Below, piece after piece: positions 1-8,625 of a stretch of 64,000 nucleotides of DNA. The notes beneath the pieces were generated by a model. That model had not been told where the DNA came from. It did not search any database and saw nothing but the letters and a program-made list of their open reading frames with translations. The stretch is taken from the NCBI GenBank assembly GCA_963669285.2, contig CAXXSI010000022.1, positions 831,348 to 895,347 on the forward strand, read 5' to 3'. How positions within the stretch are numbered: the first letter of the stretch is position 1; each line of letters begins with the position of its first letter. This stretch comes from JAWKWH01 sp963669285 (GTDB lineage: Bacteria; Pseudomonadota; Alphaproteobacteria; Rhizobiales; Rhizobiaceae). Made by a program: the position numbers and the translations under genes.

Positions 1-915
1 CATGCGCACGCCGTAGTGATCGCGCAGGTTATTGCCAACGCCGCGCAGATCGACCCGCACCTTGATGCCCAGATCGCCGAGAACCTCAGCAGGGCCAATG
101 CCTGACAATTGCAGCAGTTTGGGCGTGTTCAGCGCCCCTGCACACAGAATTACCTCGCGACGTGCGTGGACTTCGATTGTGGGGTTGCTTTGCTTGCCTT
201 GATAGTACCGAACACCGTTGGCACGGTTCCCGTCAAAAAGAATTTCAGCCGCCTGCGCATTGGTCCGAACGTCAACATTGGGCCGCTTGCGGGCCGGGCG
301 CAGGAATGCCTTGGCCGCGCTATAGCGATAGCCTTTGTGGACGGTGCGCTGGAAATACCCGGTCCCGGCCTGATCGCCGCTGTTGTAGTCAGGGTTGCGC
401 GGGATGCCCATTTGAGCCGCACCTTCGATGAACGCCTCACAGACGGGATGGATCAGATCAAGATCGGTGATCGGCAGCTCACCGTCGCGCCCACGCACTG
501 CGTCATCGCCCGGCCCAATTCGCCGCTCTGAGCGTTTGAAATATGGGAGTACCTCGGCGTAGCTCCAGCCGGTGTTGCCCATTTGCGCCCAGTTGTCATA
601 GTCCGCGCGCTGACTGCGCACATAGTTCAACCCGTTGATCGAACTCGAACCGCCGAGCACACGGCCCTGCGGCAAGGGGAAGCTCCGGTTTGCGGTTGCC
701 GGTTCCGGTTTGGATTTAAAGTTCCATGTCAATTTGGGCGAATGAATGTTTTTGATGTACCCGGCAGGGATATGGATGAACGGATGTCGGTCCTCCGGGC
801 CTGCCTCAAGCAGACAGACCGAGGCACCATCTGCACTCAGACGGTTCACCACGATCGACCCAGCAGTGCCGCCACCGACCACCACATAGTCAAACGTATC
901 TGCGTTACTGGCCAC
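1..915 (-). CDS. GMC-family FAD oxidoreductase (C-terminus outside window)
   Basis: N-terminal 305 residues of a glucose-methanol-choline oxidoreductase (choline or alcohol dehydrogenase-like), which oxidises a substrate hydroxyl with FAD. Residues 11-19 carry the dinucleotide-binding VVVGGGTAG motif. The GMC signature GRVLGGSSSING follows near residue 85, and the second signature GALNTPKLLQLSGIGP near residue 265. The start is GTG at 915 with AGAGG upstream; the nearby ATG is out of frame. It is the last visible gene of the leftward operon, 39 bp after the SAF-domain oxidoreductase. The family is clear; the substrate cannot be told. Confidence 0.9.
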   Translation of the reverse strand, partial: MASNADTFDYVVVGGGTAGSIVVNRLSADGASVCLLEAGPEDRHPFIHIPAGYIKNIHSPKLTWNFKSKPEPATANRSFPLPQGRVLGGSSSINGLNYVRSQRADYDNWAQMGNTGWSYAEVLPYFKRSERRIGPGDDAVRGRDGELPITDLDLIHPVCEAFIEGAAQMGIPRNPDYNSGDQAGTGYFQRTVHKGYRYSAAKAFLRPARKRPNVDVRTNAQAAEILFDGNRANGVRYYQGKQSNPTIEVHARREVILCAGALNTPKLLQLSGIGPAEVLGDLGIKVRVDLRGVGNNLRDHYGVRM

Positions 916-954
916 GATAACCTCTCTTGATCATGACAAGCGCCGTATCGGTGC

Positions 955-2295
955 TCATTTCAAAAGCTGTTCTTCCATGCCAGTGCGCAGCTTATGGGCA
1001 TCCGTGGTTCTGTCGATTTTGATGTCATCCCAGGTGATAGCTGCACCTTCTTTTACGGCCCGGATCAGCGGCACGTTGTGGGCCAGTCCCAACGGCACGT
1101 TGCCTTGTCGAACCGAGGAAACGGCGGGGCGCAGCCCGCCCGACACCGTATAGCCGCCTTCACCATCCAGCATCTCGCCCACGTCCAGATCACGTTTCGC
1201 AATGGCGGCACAATCGGCGTTAAAGCAGATCGCAGCGCCAGTCGCCTCGGCCCTCAGCGCAACAGACGCAACCGACACAGCCAGTTCCAGCCCGATCATA
1301 TGCCAGCGTTTGTAAAGCGTCATGTATTTGCCCGAAGGATCGGTCACGACCTTGTATTCCTCAAAGCAGTTTTTCAGGTAGTCGGTGTCAGCCTCGAACA
1401 CGACCCAGACACCCTTGCGGATGTCATAGGGAATCTGCTCGCCCTCGCGGGTCAGACAAGATACCACGTCAACCAGCCCCTTGCGCTCCAACACGCCACC
1501 TTCGAATTTTGGACGCATCAGGGTGGGGATGTCGTCAATCCCACCTGGAGGGAACACCAACCCATTTTCGGGCGCTTCCAACCCGGTCGCATTGGCGATA
1601 GCGGCAGATTCGATGGCCGGTTTCGACCCGTCAAGAAAGGCGTTGAACATTTTGGGGTTCAGGCGTCCACGTTCGGCCTGTTCACGGGTCAGGCCCCAGT
1701 GATCCCAAACCGTGTCAGGTGTGGACTGACGGAAATGCGGCAACCATTTGTGGCCGCGACCGGCTGCCACCACGCTAAAGCCACAGGTGCGCGCCCAATC
1801 GACCAGATCACTGGCCAATGCAGGCTGGTCGCCATAAGCCATGGAATATATCACGCCTGCCTCGGTCGCTTTCTGGGCTAGACCGGGACCGCAGAACGCA
1901 TCCGCTTCGACGGTCACGTTGATCACGTTCTTGCCTTGCGCGAAAGCCGCCAGACAGTGGGTCACAGCAGCCAGCGGATTGCCTGTCGCCTCGATCACAA
2001 TGTCGACTGCCGGATGTGCAATCAACGCCTGCCAGTCATCGCCCACATAGGTTTTGCCCGAGATCGCAGCGTCATCAAGGCTTGCCGCGCTGTGGACCTC
2101 ATCGGACCAGCCGACCAGCTTCATGTTGGATTTTGCGCTTGCCGGATTCAGGTCAACCACACCCACGATGTGGATGGCAGGGATGCGCACGGCTTGCGCC
2201 AAAAACATCGTGCCGAATTTTCCAGCCCCGATCATGCCAACCCTAATTGGGTTCCCGGCTGCCGCGCGTTCCTGTAATTTCTTGAAGAGGTTCAT
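955..2295 (-). CDS. NAD(P)-dependent homoserine-dehydrogenase-like oxidoreductase with SAF-like C-terminal domain
   Basis: 446 residues. The N-terminus has a Rossmann fold with VGMIGAGKFGTMF around residues 19-31, followed by a homoserine-dehydrogenase-type catalytic region. The last ~60 residues (VPLGLAHNVPLIRAVKEG and after) resemble an SAF domain, as in sialic-acid synthase and antifreeze-like proteins. The family is widespread in proteobacterial sugar and sugar-acid catabolic loci. Here it lies 9 bp downstream of the IlvD/Edd dehydratase, so the two are surely co-transcribed. The exact substrate is unknown. A dehydrogenase acting on the dehydratase product is inferred from context only. 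Confidence 0.85.
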   Translation of the reverse strand: MNLFKKLQERAAAGNPIRVGMIGAGKFGTMFLAQAVRIPAIHIVGVVDLNPASAKSNMKLVGWSDEVHSAASLDDAAISGKTYVGDDWQALIAHPAVDIVIEATGNPLAAVTHCLAAFAQGKNVINVTVEADAFCGPGLAQKATEAGVIYSMAYGDQPALASDLVDWARTCGFSVVAAGRGHKWLPHFRQSTPDTVWDHWGLTREQAERGRLNPKMFNAFLDGSKPAIESAAIANATGLEAPENGLVFPPGGIDDIPTLMRPKFEGGVLERKGLVDVVSCLTREGEQIPYDIRKGVWVVFEADTDYLKNCFEEYKVVTDPSGKYMTLYKRWHMIGLELAVSVASVALRAEATGAAICFNADCAAIAKRDLDVGEMLDGEGGYTVSGGLRPAVSSVRQGNVPLGLAHNVPLIRAVKEGAAITWDDIKIDRTTDAHKLRTGMEEQLLK

Positions 2296-2304
2296 GGAAT
2301 TACC

Positions 2305-4008
2305 CTATTTATCAGATTTGCCGGATTGTGTGAGGAAATCAAAATCACACCCATCAGGGGCCTGCAGGACCGTCTGTTCATAAAGTGCGCGGTAGCCCCG
2401 TTTGTGTCCTTTGGCTGGGGTAAACTCGCCAAGCCGCTCTGTGATTTCCTGGTCAGACACTAACAGGTCAACGGATTTGTCTTTCACCGACAAGCGGATG
2501 CGATCACCGTTTCGAACAGCCGCCAATGGCCCACCTGCGCCTGCTTCGGGAGAAATATGCAGAACAATCGTGCCAAAGGCGGTGCCCGACATGCGTGCGT
2601 CCGAAATGCGCACCATGTCTTTCACACCCCGCTGTGCCAGTTTTTTCGGGATCGGCAGATAGCCCGCCTCAGGCATGCCTGCGGCGATCGGACCGGCGCC
2701 TTTCAGCACCATGATGTCGCCCGCTTCAATATCAAGGTCAGGGTCATCAACTCGTGTCGCAAGGTCCTCGAGACCGTCGAATACTACGGCACGGCCTTCG
2801 GTTTCGAATAGAGCTGGTGTTGCCGCCGCGCGTTTGAAAATGGCGCCATCCGGCGCGATATTGCCTTTGAGCGCGATCAACCCGCCTTGATCCGCAACGG
2901 GATTGTCAAATACCCGGATCACCCGGCGATCGACCCATTCCATTTCCGGTTCCAGTCGATCCCCCAGAACCTGACCGGTCACATCGACCGTATCAAGATG
3001 CAGCAGATGGCGGATTTCACGCAGGATTGCGCCCACCCCCCCGGCTGCAAAGAAGTCTTCCATATAGCCATCGCCCACGGGTTTCAGGTCTACCAGCACC
3101 GGGGTTTCGTCAGAAATCTGGTTCAGACGCGCGTTCGGAATACGAATGCCCAAGCGCCCGGCCACCGCCGTCAGATGCACAATCGCATTGGTCGAGCCGC
3201 TGACAGCCATTAAAACCCGAAATGCGTTCTCGACCGAATGCTCTGTGATGATCTCGCTGGGTAGTCGCGGATTGGCGATCAGATCGACCGCTGTATTACC
3301 GCTGAATTCAGCCGCCACCAATCGATCCGAATGCACTGCCGGGATCGCCGCACTTCCGGGCAACGACATACCGAGCGTTTCAGCAATACAGGCCATCGTG
3401 CTTGCCGTGCCCATGACCGCGCAGGTGCCCGCAGTTGTCGCCAAACGCCCTTCAACAACATCAACTTCCTCCCGCTCGACCTCGCCCGCGCGGTATTTGC
3501 CCCAAAATCGGCGGCAATCGGTGCAAGCGCCCAGCCGCTCGCCCTTGTGCCGACCTGTCATCATTGGCCCAGTGACCAGTTGCACCGTTGGAATGTTGGC
3601 CGATGCGGCGCCCATCAATTGCGCGGGTACGGTTTTGTCGCAGCCACCGATGAGCACAACTGCATCCATCGGCTGCGCGCGCACCATTTCCTCGGTGTCC
3701 ATGGACATCAGGTTACGATAGACCATGCTGGTGGGGTTCAGGAAAACTTCACCAAGGGACGTTGTGGGAAAGGGTCTTGGCAACGCGCCCGCCGCCAAAA
3801 CACCCCGCGAAACTGCATCGACCAACTCGGGCATTGTGCGGTGACAATTGTTAAAACCTGACCCCGTTTCGGCAATGCCGACAATTGGTTTGCGCAACAT
3901 TTCCTTTGACAGGCCCATGGACCGCGCAAAGGACGAGCGTAGGTATTCGGCAAAATCCTTGTCGCCGTAATTGGTCAATCCGCCGCGAATGCCGTGTTCT
4001 TCGTTCAT
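2305..4008 (-). CDS. IlvD/Edd-family dehydratase (sugar-acid dehydratase type)
   Basis: 567 residues, typical for the IlvD/Edd family, which removes water from dihydroxy or aldonic acids through an Fe-S cluster. Candidate cluster ligands are Cys55 (NNCH), Cys123 (GGCDKT) and Cys196 (GTCAVMG). This spacing (68 and 73 residues) matches, as I recall it, the [2Fe-2S] ligands of rhizobial L-arabinonate dehydratase, so a sugar-acid dehydratase fits better than the biosynthetic DHAD. A conserved DARMSG segment near residue 473 carries the expected catalytic serine. Its start overlaps the stop of the upstream dehydrogenase by ATGA, indicating translational coupling. Confidence 0.88.
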   Translation of the reverse strand: MNEEHGIRGGLTNYGDKDFAEYLRSSFARSMGLSKEMLRKPIVGIAETGSGFNNCHRTMPELVDAVSRGVLAAGALPRPFPTTSLGEVFLNPTSMVYRNLMSMDTEEMVRAQPMDAVVLIGGCDKTVPAQLMGAASANIPTVQLVTGPMMTGRHKGERLGACTDCRRFWGKYRAGEVEREEVDVVEGRLATTAGTCAVMGTASTMACIAETLGMSLPGSAAIPAVHSDRLVAAEFSGNTAVDLIANPRLPSEIITEHSVENAFRVLMAVSGSTNAIVHLTAVAGRLGIRIPNARLNQISDETPVLVDLKPVGDGYMEDFFAAGGVGAILREIRHLLHLDTVDVTGQVLGDRLEPEMEWVDRRVIRVFDNPVADQGGLIALKGNIAPDGAIFKRAAATPALFETEGRAVVFDGLEDLATRVDDPDLDIEAGDIMVLKGAGPIAAGMPEAGYLPIPKKLAQRGVKDMVRISDARMSGTAFGTIVLHISPEAGAGGPLAAVRNGDRIRLSVKDKSVDLLVSDQEITERLGEFTPAKGHKRGYRALYEQTVLQAPDGCDFDFLTQSGKSDK

Positions 4009-4913
4009 GCCTTGTCCTCTTTGAGAGTGGTGGTCGCGCGAAAATCCGTACCGAGCAAACGCTCAAACACCAGGATCATGCCGCCTTTGTCCTTATCGCC
4101 ATGGCCTTCCAACAGGGCCTGCTGATAGGTTGCCGTCGCTGCTGCCAAAACCGGTGTGGGGATGTTATGGCGCGCAGAAATCTCTGCGCCGCTGATCAGG
4201 TCTTTGTAGGCGGCCTGCATGGGGTAGCCGTTGCTGAAATCACCTTGTAGGATATTTGGGACGAAGAACTCCGAGGCATAGCTGCGTCCAGTTCCGGAAT
4301 TCACCACTTCTGCAACCTGCTCAGGATCAATCCCCAATTTGACCGACAGAGGCAGAATTTCTGCGAGGGCGGCAGCGTTGATATCAAACAACAGCTGATT
4401 GATCAGCTTGGTCAGCTGCCCCGCACCTACGCCGCCCATGTGCAGAATCTTGGATGCCATGGTGGAGAGCGCGCCCTGAACCTCTGCCAGATCGTTTGCG
4501 TCACCACCAACCATCATGGTCAGCGAACCGTCCTCGGCTCGCTTTTGCATGCCGGAAACCGGCGCGTCGAGAAATCGCAGGCCAGCTGCCTGTAGCCGGT
4601 CCCTGATTTCCAGTGTTGCGCCATATTCAATGGTGCTGGTGTCAACAACGAGCGCGCCGGCTTTCAGGTGCTGCGCCAAACCCTCCTCTGGATCGAACAG
4701 CGCATTGTTGACGATTCCGGCAGCCGGAAGACAGGTGATAAGGACATCAATCTCTGTAAACCGCCTGGCCTCATCCGCACCCTTGGCACAACATTGCACG
4801 ACTTCAGCAACGGCGCTGGTGTTCCGGTCGTAGACAAGTACATCATTTCTCTGGGCAAGATTGATTGCCATTGGGCCCCCCATCTGCCCCAATCCTACAA
4901 AACCAAATTTCAT
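4005..4913 (-). CDS. 3-hydroxyisobutyrate dehydrogenase-family NAD(P)-dependent oxidoreductase
   Basis: 302 residues, normal for beta-hydroxyacid dehydrogenases. The N-terminal GLGQMGGPMA binds NAD(P). The substrate-binding signature is DAPVSGMQ near residue 118, and the catalytic lysine lies in GAGQLTKLINQ. The open frame extends to 5066, but ATG at 4913 puts the Rossmann motif at residue 5 and has GAGG nine bases upstream, so I prefer it. It is the first gene of the leftward operon, and the dehydratase start overlaps its stop. It probably handles a hydroxyacid or semialdehyde in the same catabolic pathway. A tartronate-semialdehyde-reductase-like role is also possible. Confidence 0.88.
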   Translation of the reverse strand: MKFGFVGLGQMGGPMAINLAQRNDVLVYDRNTSAVAEVVQCCAKGADEARRFTEIDVLITCLPAAGIVNNALFDPEEGLAQHLKAGALVVDTSTIEYGATLEIRDRLQAAGLRFLDAPVSGMQKRAEDGSLTMMVGGDANDLAEVQGALSTMASKILHMGGVGAGQLTKLINQLLFDINAAALAEILPLSVKLGIDPEQVAEVVNSGTGRSYASEFFVPNILQGDFSNGYPMQAAYKDLISGAEISARHNIPTPVLAAATATYQQALLEGHGDKDKGGMILVFERLLGTDFRATTTLKEDKA

Positions 4914-5430
4914 CGACTGCGCCTCGCTTTTCATAACTTGACTGGACGCTAACATCGCAGTTGGTCTCACACGGCATTCCGAATGGTGATCCCCCCATTC
5001 GACTCTTGCGAGTTTACGCCCGAGAATTCGTCGTAATTGGGCGTCGTCCTGAACTGGGGCGGCCATTCACGCGAGACTCACACGATCGAAATTGGGACAA
5101 CTAATCTCTTTGGAACGAGAAATTGGCTTTGGCTCGCCAAGGGAATTCTAAAAGCATGATATAGCAAGGCGGGGGAAATCGAGGCCGCACGAATTTGTAC
5201 GACCAAAATTGCATTGGATTTGCGGGTGGTTTTCGAACGCTTTCCAAATCAACGACTGGTTTCCGCGCTTTACGCCAGTTCGTGTTCAGCGCAGCATCCG
5301 ACAAAAAGGGCTCGAAGCTGCCGTTGCGGTGTATAAATGATGAGTTTCGCGCCACTTCCAAACCCATTCCGGCTGTAGAAGTTTGCGTTGATAAAGCGCA
5401 TGCGTTATTTTGGCTGTTAACAGGTTTGAT
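4914..5430. other. Intergenic region between divergent units
   Basis: About 517 bp without a convincing gene. It must hold the promoter of the leftward catabolic operon and of the secreted-protein gene at 5431, but I could not single out convincing -35/-10 pairs. The 88-codon leftward frame inside it (5101-5367) has no recognisable content. Confidence 0.5.
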
Positions 5431-5796
5431 ATGAGTTTAGTGACAAACAAAGCGAATATCGTCGTGTTGGCGCTTCTAATTAGCACTGGTCAGGCAGAAG
5501 CGATTTCACGTTACAACTCGACATCTCTTTCATGTTCGAAAGCCAAATCTATCGTCAAACAACAGGGCGCGGTTATTTTTCGATATCCGTCCAAGAGAAA
5601 AGCCAATCTCACTCTTTACGACCGGTTTGTTGCGCACGGAGGTTATTGTTCTTTTGGCGAGACAACAGCGTTGAAAACCGTTCCTACAACATCTGGTTCT
5701 TGCAACCTGCTGTATTGTCGGCCCAGCACGCGTGGTGGCGGACACCGACGCAAAGACCCCGGCTTTACGCATGGGGGAGGTATTATCATTCAATAA
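5431..5796 (+). CDS. Small secreted protein, rhizobial family of unknown function
   Basis: 121 residues. The N-terminus is signal-peptide-like: hydrophobic NIVVLALLISTGQAEA, then a probable cleavage after AEA. The mature part has LSCSKAKSIV, then IFRYPS and LYDRFVAHGGYC, then paired cysteines near the end. This arrangement is familiar from short exported proteins of Rhizobiales. The start at 5431 was preferred over 5410 because it places the signal peptide at the very N-terminus and has AGG eight bases upstream. The C-terminus is glycine- and arginine-rich. Function unknown; the cysteines suggest a disulfide-bonded periplasmic protein. Confidence 0.7.
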   Translation: MSLVTNKANIVVLALLISTGQAEAISRYNSTSLSCSKAKSIVKQQGAVIFRYPSKRKANLTLYDRFVAHGGYCSFGETTALKTVPTTSGSCNLLYCRPSTRGGGHRRKDPGFTHGGGIIIQ

Positions 5797-6183
5797 ATGG
5801 CGCTCAATTTCTCACGCAGACCACGCCACCACCAACACGCCTGTAGTGACCCCCTGAGTATTTCGGCCAATCACAGGCGACACCGGCTGTGCGTCGTATC
5901 ACATCCGTTTTCGTTTTAGCCGGATAGATTCCATTTGAATCTGGCTTTCAACTCTTGCTCAGGCCGAATTGAGCAAGTTGCGAAAATCGAGTGGGGCTCC
6001 GGTTACGGAGGTTACGATAGCTGGCATACCCATTTTCGGTTTTCGGGAAACCGCGAATAACCTGAATCCGGTCCCATCGGTCCGGCACGCCGGCAGATTT
6101 CAGCACTCCGTTTCCAACCCACTGATTGTATTTGGCCCATCGTTTAGACGGATCAGTCAGTGCTCAACATAGGAGAAACTGAA
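5797..6183. other. Intergenic region
   Basis: 387 bp without a supported gene. A strong ribosome-binding site (AGGAGA) for the gene at 6184 lies at its right end. I see no clear terminator or repeat. Confidence 0.5.
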
Positions 6184-7153
6184 ATGTCCACAATTCTGAA
6201 ACGGATTGACTACTCCGTCATCTCATGTGCCGCACTTGCATTACTGGCGACCAGTACAGTTGCCGGCGTTCCAGCAGCCAATGCCGCCGAGATCAAAGCC
6301 AAAGAAGCGAATGTTGCAATTGATGATAGCGGCAGACCTAGAAAGCCCCCGCATCAAGATAAAGTTCTACGAGAATATCAACGACTGGGATGCTACTGGT
6401 TTAGCTGTGCACTTCGACTTGTATGTGTACATCAAATTGAACGTGGGCAGCTACATTACGAGATATAATTTAACTGTGCCAAACTCTCCCTTTCTTATGG
6501 GTTCCTCACCGCCAGAAAGTGCCGGTTATGTTCGGATCTACCGATCAAGAACGCCAGAGAAAAGCTATCCCAGCAACCAACTCGGTGCCACCACGCGCCA
6601 AGCAATTGACATGTGCCGAAGAGCATCTCCAAATGGTGCTAACGTCAGCGACCCGCTGCCTTTCGACATGCCGGTACGATTGACTGTAATTGCCTTTCGG
6701 CTGAACAGCGAGTTCACACCGCTCATATTTGAGCGAACCATCCCCGTTGAGATCGAATGCCAAAGTTCAACTAGAAGCCGAACCGGAAAGGCACCAGCTG
6801 GACCGACAAGGAAGAAGCGTTTCGCCGTTACAGGTGGCTCTCTGGACGTTGTCAAACATGGCCGAGACTGTCCCCGGCTTATCGCCACTCGGGTGACGCT
6901 CAAGGCCAATAAGGAAGGCAAGGCAAAGTATGTGCTGCGGCGCTCAAACGGCCCCGATTTCAAGCGCACGATGTTGATATTCAACAAGCACGGACAGGCT
7001 TACAAGGCCAGCGTCGATCATCAGTTTGACGTTGGTAGGAGCAAGACCGTCCGACTTTGGGTCGAACACAAAGGCCGCAAGCTCACCAAGGTTCGGAAGG
7101 TTCGCGTTGACTGCTCAAAGCCATATGAGCCGAAGGGTGTCTATGTTGAATAA
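6184..7153 (+). CDS. Exported protein of unknown function, frame broken by one extra base
   Basis: Read in the first frame, the gene starts at ATG 6184 after AGGAGA and encodes a signal peptide (hydrophobic SCAALALLATSTVAGVPAAN, cleavage near ANA-AEI). The frame then turns to nonsense after the C5 run at 6346-6350. The +1 frame continues directly with PRIKIKFYENINDWDATG and runs to 7153. Removing one C gives a single protein of 322 residues. The C-terminal third is basic and contains two cysteines that may pair. No family recognised. The break is more likely a homopolymer error than a real mutation, because the downstream frame is fully preserved. Confidence 0.65.
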
Positions 7154-7306
7154 ATCACGTGTACGGTGGTGTTGAGTTAGGGTGAATGCTTCGGTTTTCA
7201 TTCCGGCGAAGCGTTCACCTATGCATTAGGTTGAATGTGTACTGAGTTCAGTGCGCCGGAGTTTGTTCGCCACCGCACGCCCCTCACATGCGATAGAAGA
7301 CAGCGG

Positions 7307-7537
7307 TTACTCCGCTTTCTTGAGACGTACTCCGGGACCGCCGCCGTTTTCCGGGATAAATTCTACTCCCGCGGCCTCAAATGTCTGCTTCAACGATTCG
7401 TTGTTGCTTACTCGCATCTCCCGGCCTTTTTCAAAAGCGCTGATCGTAATTTGAGTCAAACCAGATTCTTCAGCAAGCGTGGATTGAGACCAGTTCAGTA
7501 GCCCACGCGCAGCTTTGCACTGTTCTTTGGTTATCAA
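7307..7537 (-). CDS. XRE-family helix-turn-helix transcriptional regulator
   Basis: About 76 residues, essentially one lambda-repressor-like HTH domain. CKAARGLLNWSQSTLAEESG leads into LTQITISAFEKGRE, the usual helix 2/helix 3 pattern. I take TTG at 7537 as start because AGGA lies nine bases upstream; ATG at 7555 is the alternative. It is transcribed away from the exported-protein gene at 7701. Two inverted 16-bp elements in the shared intergenic region are candidate binding sites, so it probably represses itself and its neighbour. Confidence 0.8.
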   Translation of the reverse strand: MITKEQCKAARGLLNWSQSTLAEESGLTQITISAFEKGREMRVSNNESLKQTFEAAGVEFIPENGGGPGVRLKKAE

Positions 7538-7545
7538 TTGCTCAC

Positions 7546-7561
7546 TTCCTAACATAATAAA
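7546..7561. promoter_or_regulatory. Left operator half of an inverted pair
   Basis: A 16-bp element whose reverse complement recurs at 7607-7622 with one mismatch. It overlaps the start region of the XRE regulator gene. Binding by that regulator is inferred from the arrangement. Confidence 0.55.
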
Positions 7562-7576
7562 AATATACGTAACAGC

Positions 7577-7605
7577 TTGACCATCAGGCCGATATAAACT
7601 ATATA
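7577..7605 (+). promoter_or_regulatory. Promoter of the 7701 gene
   Basis: TTGACC at 7577-7582 and TATATA at 7600-7605 are separated by exactly 17 bp, a near-consensus housekeeping promoter. It is bracketed by the two inverted operator elements. Confidence 0.7.
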
Positions 7606-7606
7606 T

Positions 7607-7622
7607 TTTATTATGTTAAGAA
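7607..7622. promoter_or_regulatory. Right operator half of an inverted pair
   Basis: The inverted copy of 7546-7561 (15 of 16 positions). It lies just after the -10 box and covers the expected transcription start, where a bound protein would block initiation. Confidence 0.55.
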
Positions 7623-7700
7623 ATGCAATTAGTTCCGCCGCAATGCGGCGTCAGCTTGAATCCGAACTTCATCAACTCGCAGCATAGGGAGAATGCAGCC

Positions 7701-8261
7701 ATGAAATCTAATCGCAGAAAAGCACTCGCAATGACCGGGGCAGCTTTGGCAGCGCCAGTATCTTCGGCAGTGGCTTTGGCAAGCCCGATGACGGAAGAGC
7801 GACCAGATCCGAATAGCCCAAATCCGCAGGAACGTATGTCGTACCACGCCAAACACGTCGCCAGATTGCTACATGAAATGCATGGGGGTGAGTGGTGGAT
7901 CACACAGAGCGTAGAAACCCATACGGTCACTGTGTTTTCGGAAGAGTCAAAGAAAGCGAGAAATGGGCCGGCACCACGGTTTGTCGAGCTTGAGAAGCAG
8001 TATTTGGAAGCCCAAGCAAAGGCAATTGAATTTAGGGGAACTGAACCGTACGAAAACCTATCGGAGGACCAGCAAAGTCGATGGAAGGATTTGATCAAGT
8101 TGGAATGCAGAGCCTACAAACAGCTCGATGATTTCGTGCCTGACAATCTATCCGAATTATGCACCAAGATCGATTGGCTTTTGAGAGACAACCAACACAT
8201 AAAGCCCGATGACATCAGATGGGCGCTAAGAGCGTTGAACGCGTATCGTCCGGTAGCATGA
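7701..8261 (+). CDS. Exported protein with Tat-like signal, unknown function
   Basis: 186 residues. The N-terminus MKSNRRKALAMTGAALAAP carries a twin arginine before a hydrophobic stretch, as in Tat signal peptides, although the full Tat consensus is not met. The mature part is charged, has an RLLHEMHGGEWWI segment and a largely helical second half, and matches no domain I know. ATG 7701 was chosen over 7623 because GGGAG lies upstream and it places the signal at the N-terminus. It overlaps the next gene by ATGA and is driven by the promoter at 7577. Confidence 0.65.
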   Translation: MKSNRRKALAMTGAALAAPVSSAVALASPMTEERPDPNSPNPQERMSYHAKHVARLLHEMHGGEWWITQSVETHTVTVFSEESKKARNGPAPRFVELEKQYLEAQAKAIEFRGTEPYENLSEDQQSRWKDLIKLECRAYKQLDDFVPDNLSELCTKIDWLLRDNQHIKPDDIRWALRALNAYRPVA

Positions 8262-8497
8262 CCAAACTGACATTTGCACAGGAAGCCCGGGTACTCCGCG
8301 AGCCGATCCTCGCGGAGCTTACCAAGGGTACTGACAGTCCGCTCATAAAGGCAATGCGGATCAATCCTCAGGCGCTAGCAGAACTGATTTACCGGCAGGC
8401 ACAGAGCGACACAGACCGCTTCAAGGCGCTGGCAATGACAGGGGCGCAGCAAATCGCCGAACGGCAGGCAAAGCGGGTTAGGCGTCGGCGTTGTTGA
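8258..8497 (+). CDS. Small basic protein of unknown function
   Basis: 79 residues, starting on the ATGA overlap with the preceding gene, so the pair is translationally coupled. The middle is helical (SPLIKAMRINPQALAELIYR) and the C-terminus ends in an arginine cluster. It looks nucleic-acid- or membrane-associated at most; no family recognised. Confidence 0.55.
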   Translation: MTKLTFAQEARVLREPILAELTKGTDSPLIKAMRINPQALAELIYRQAQSDTDRFKALAMTGAQQIAERQAKRVRRRRC

Positions 8498-8625
8498 GAG
8501 CATTCTCGGGCCTGATCGAAGGCGGCCAGGGGCTGTAACTTTTGGTGCTCCGAACTATTGGGTGTATCCTAGGCTGACTAATCGCAGAGCGCTCAGACAG
8601 AGCCGGTGCGATAAACATCAGGATT

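Noticed and set aside
5101..5367. 88-codon leftward frame in the intergenic region
   Set aside because: No ribosome-binding site, no domain and unremarkable composition.
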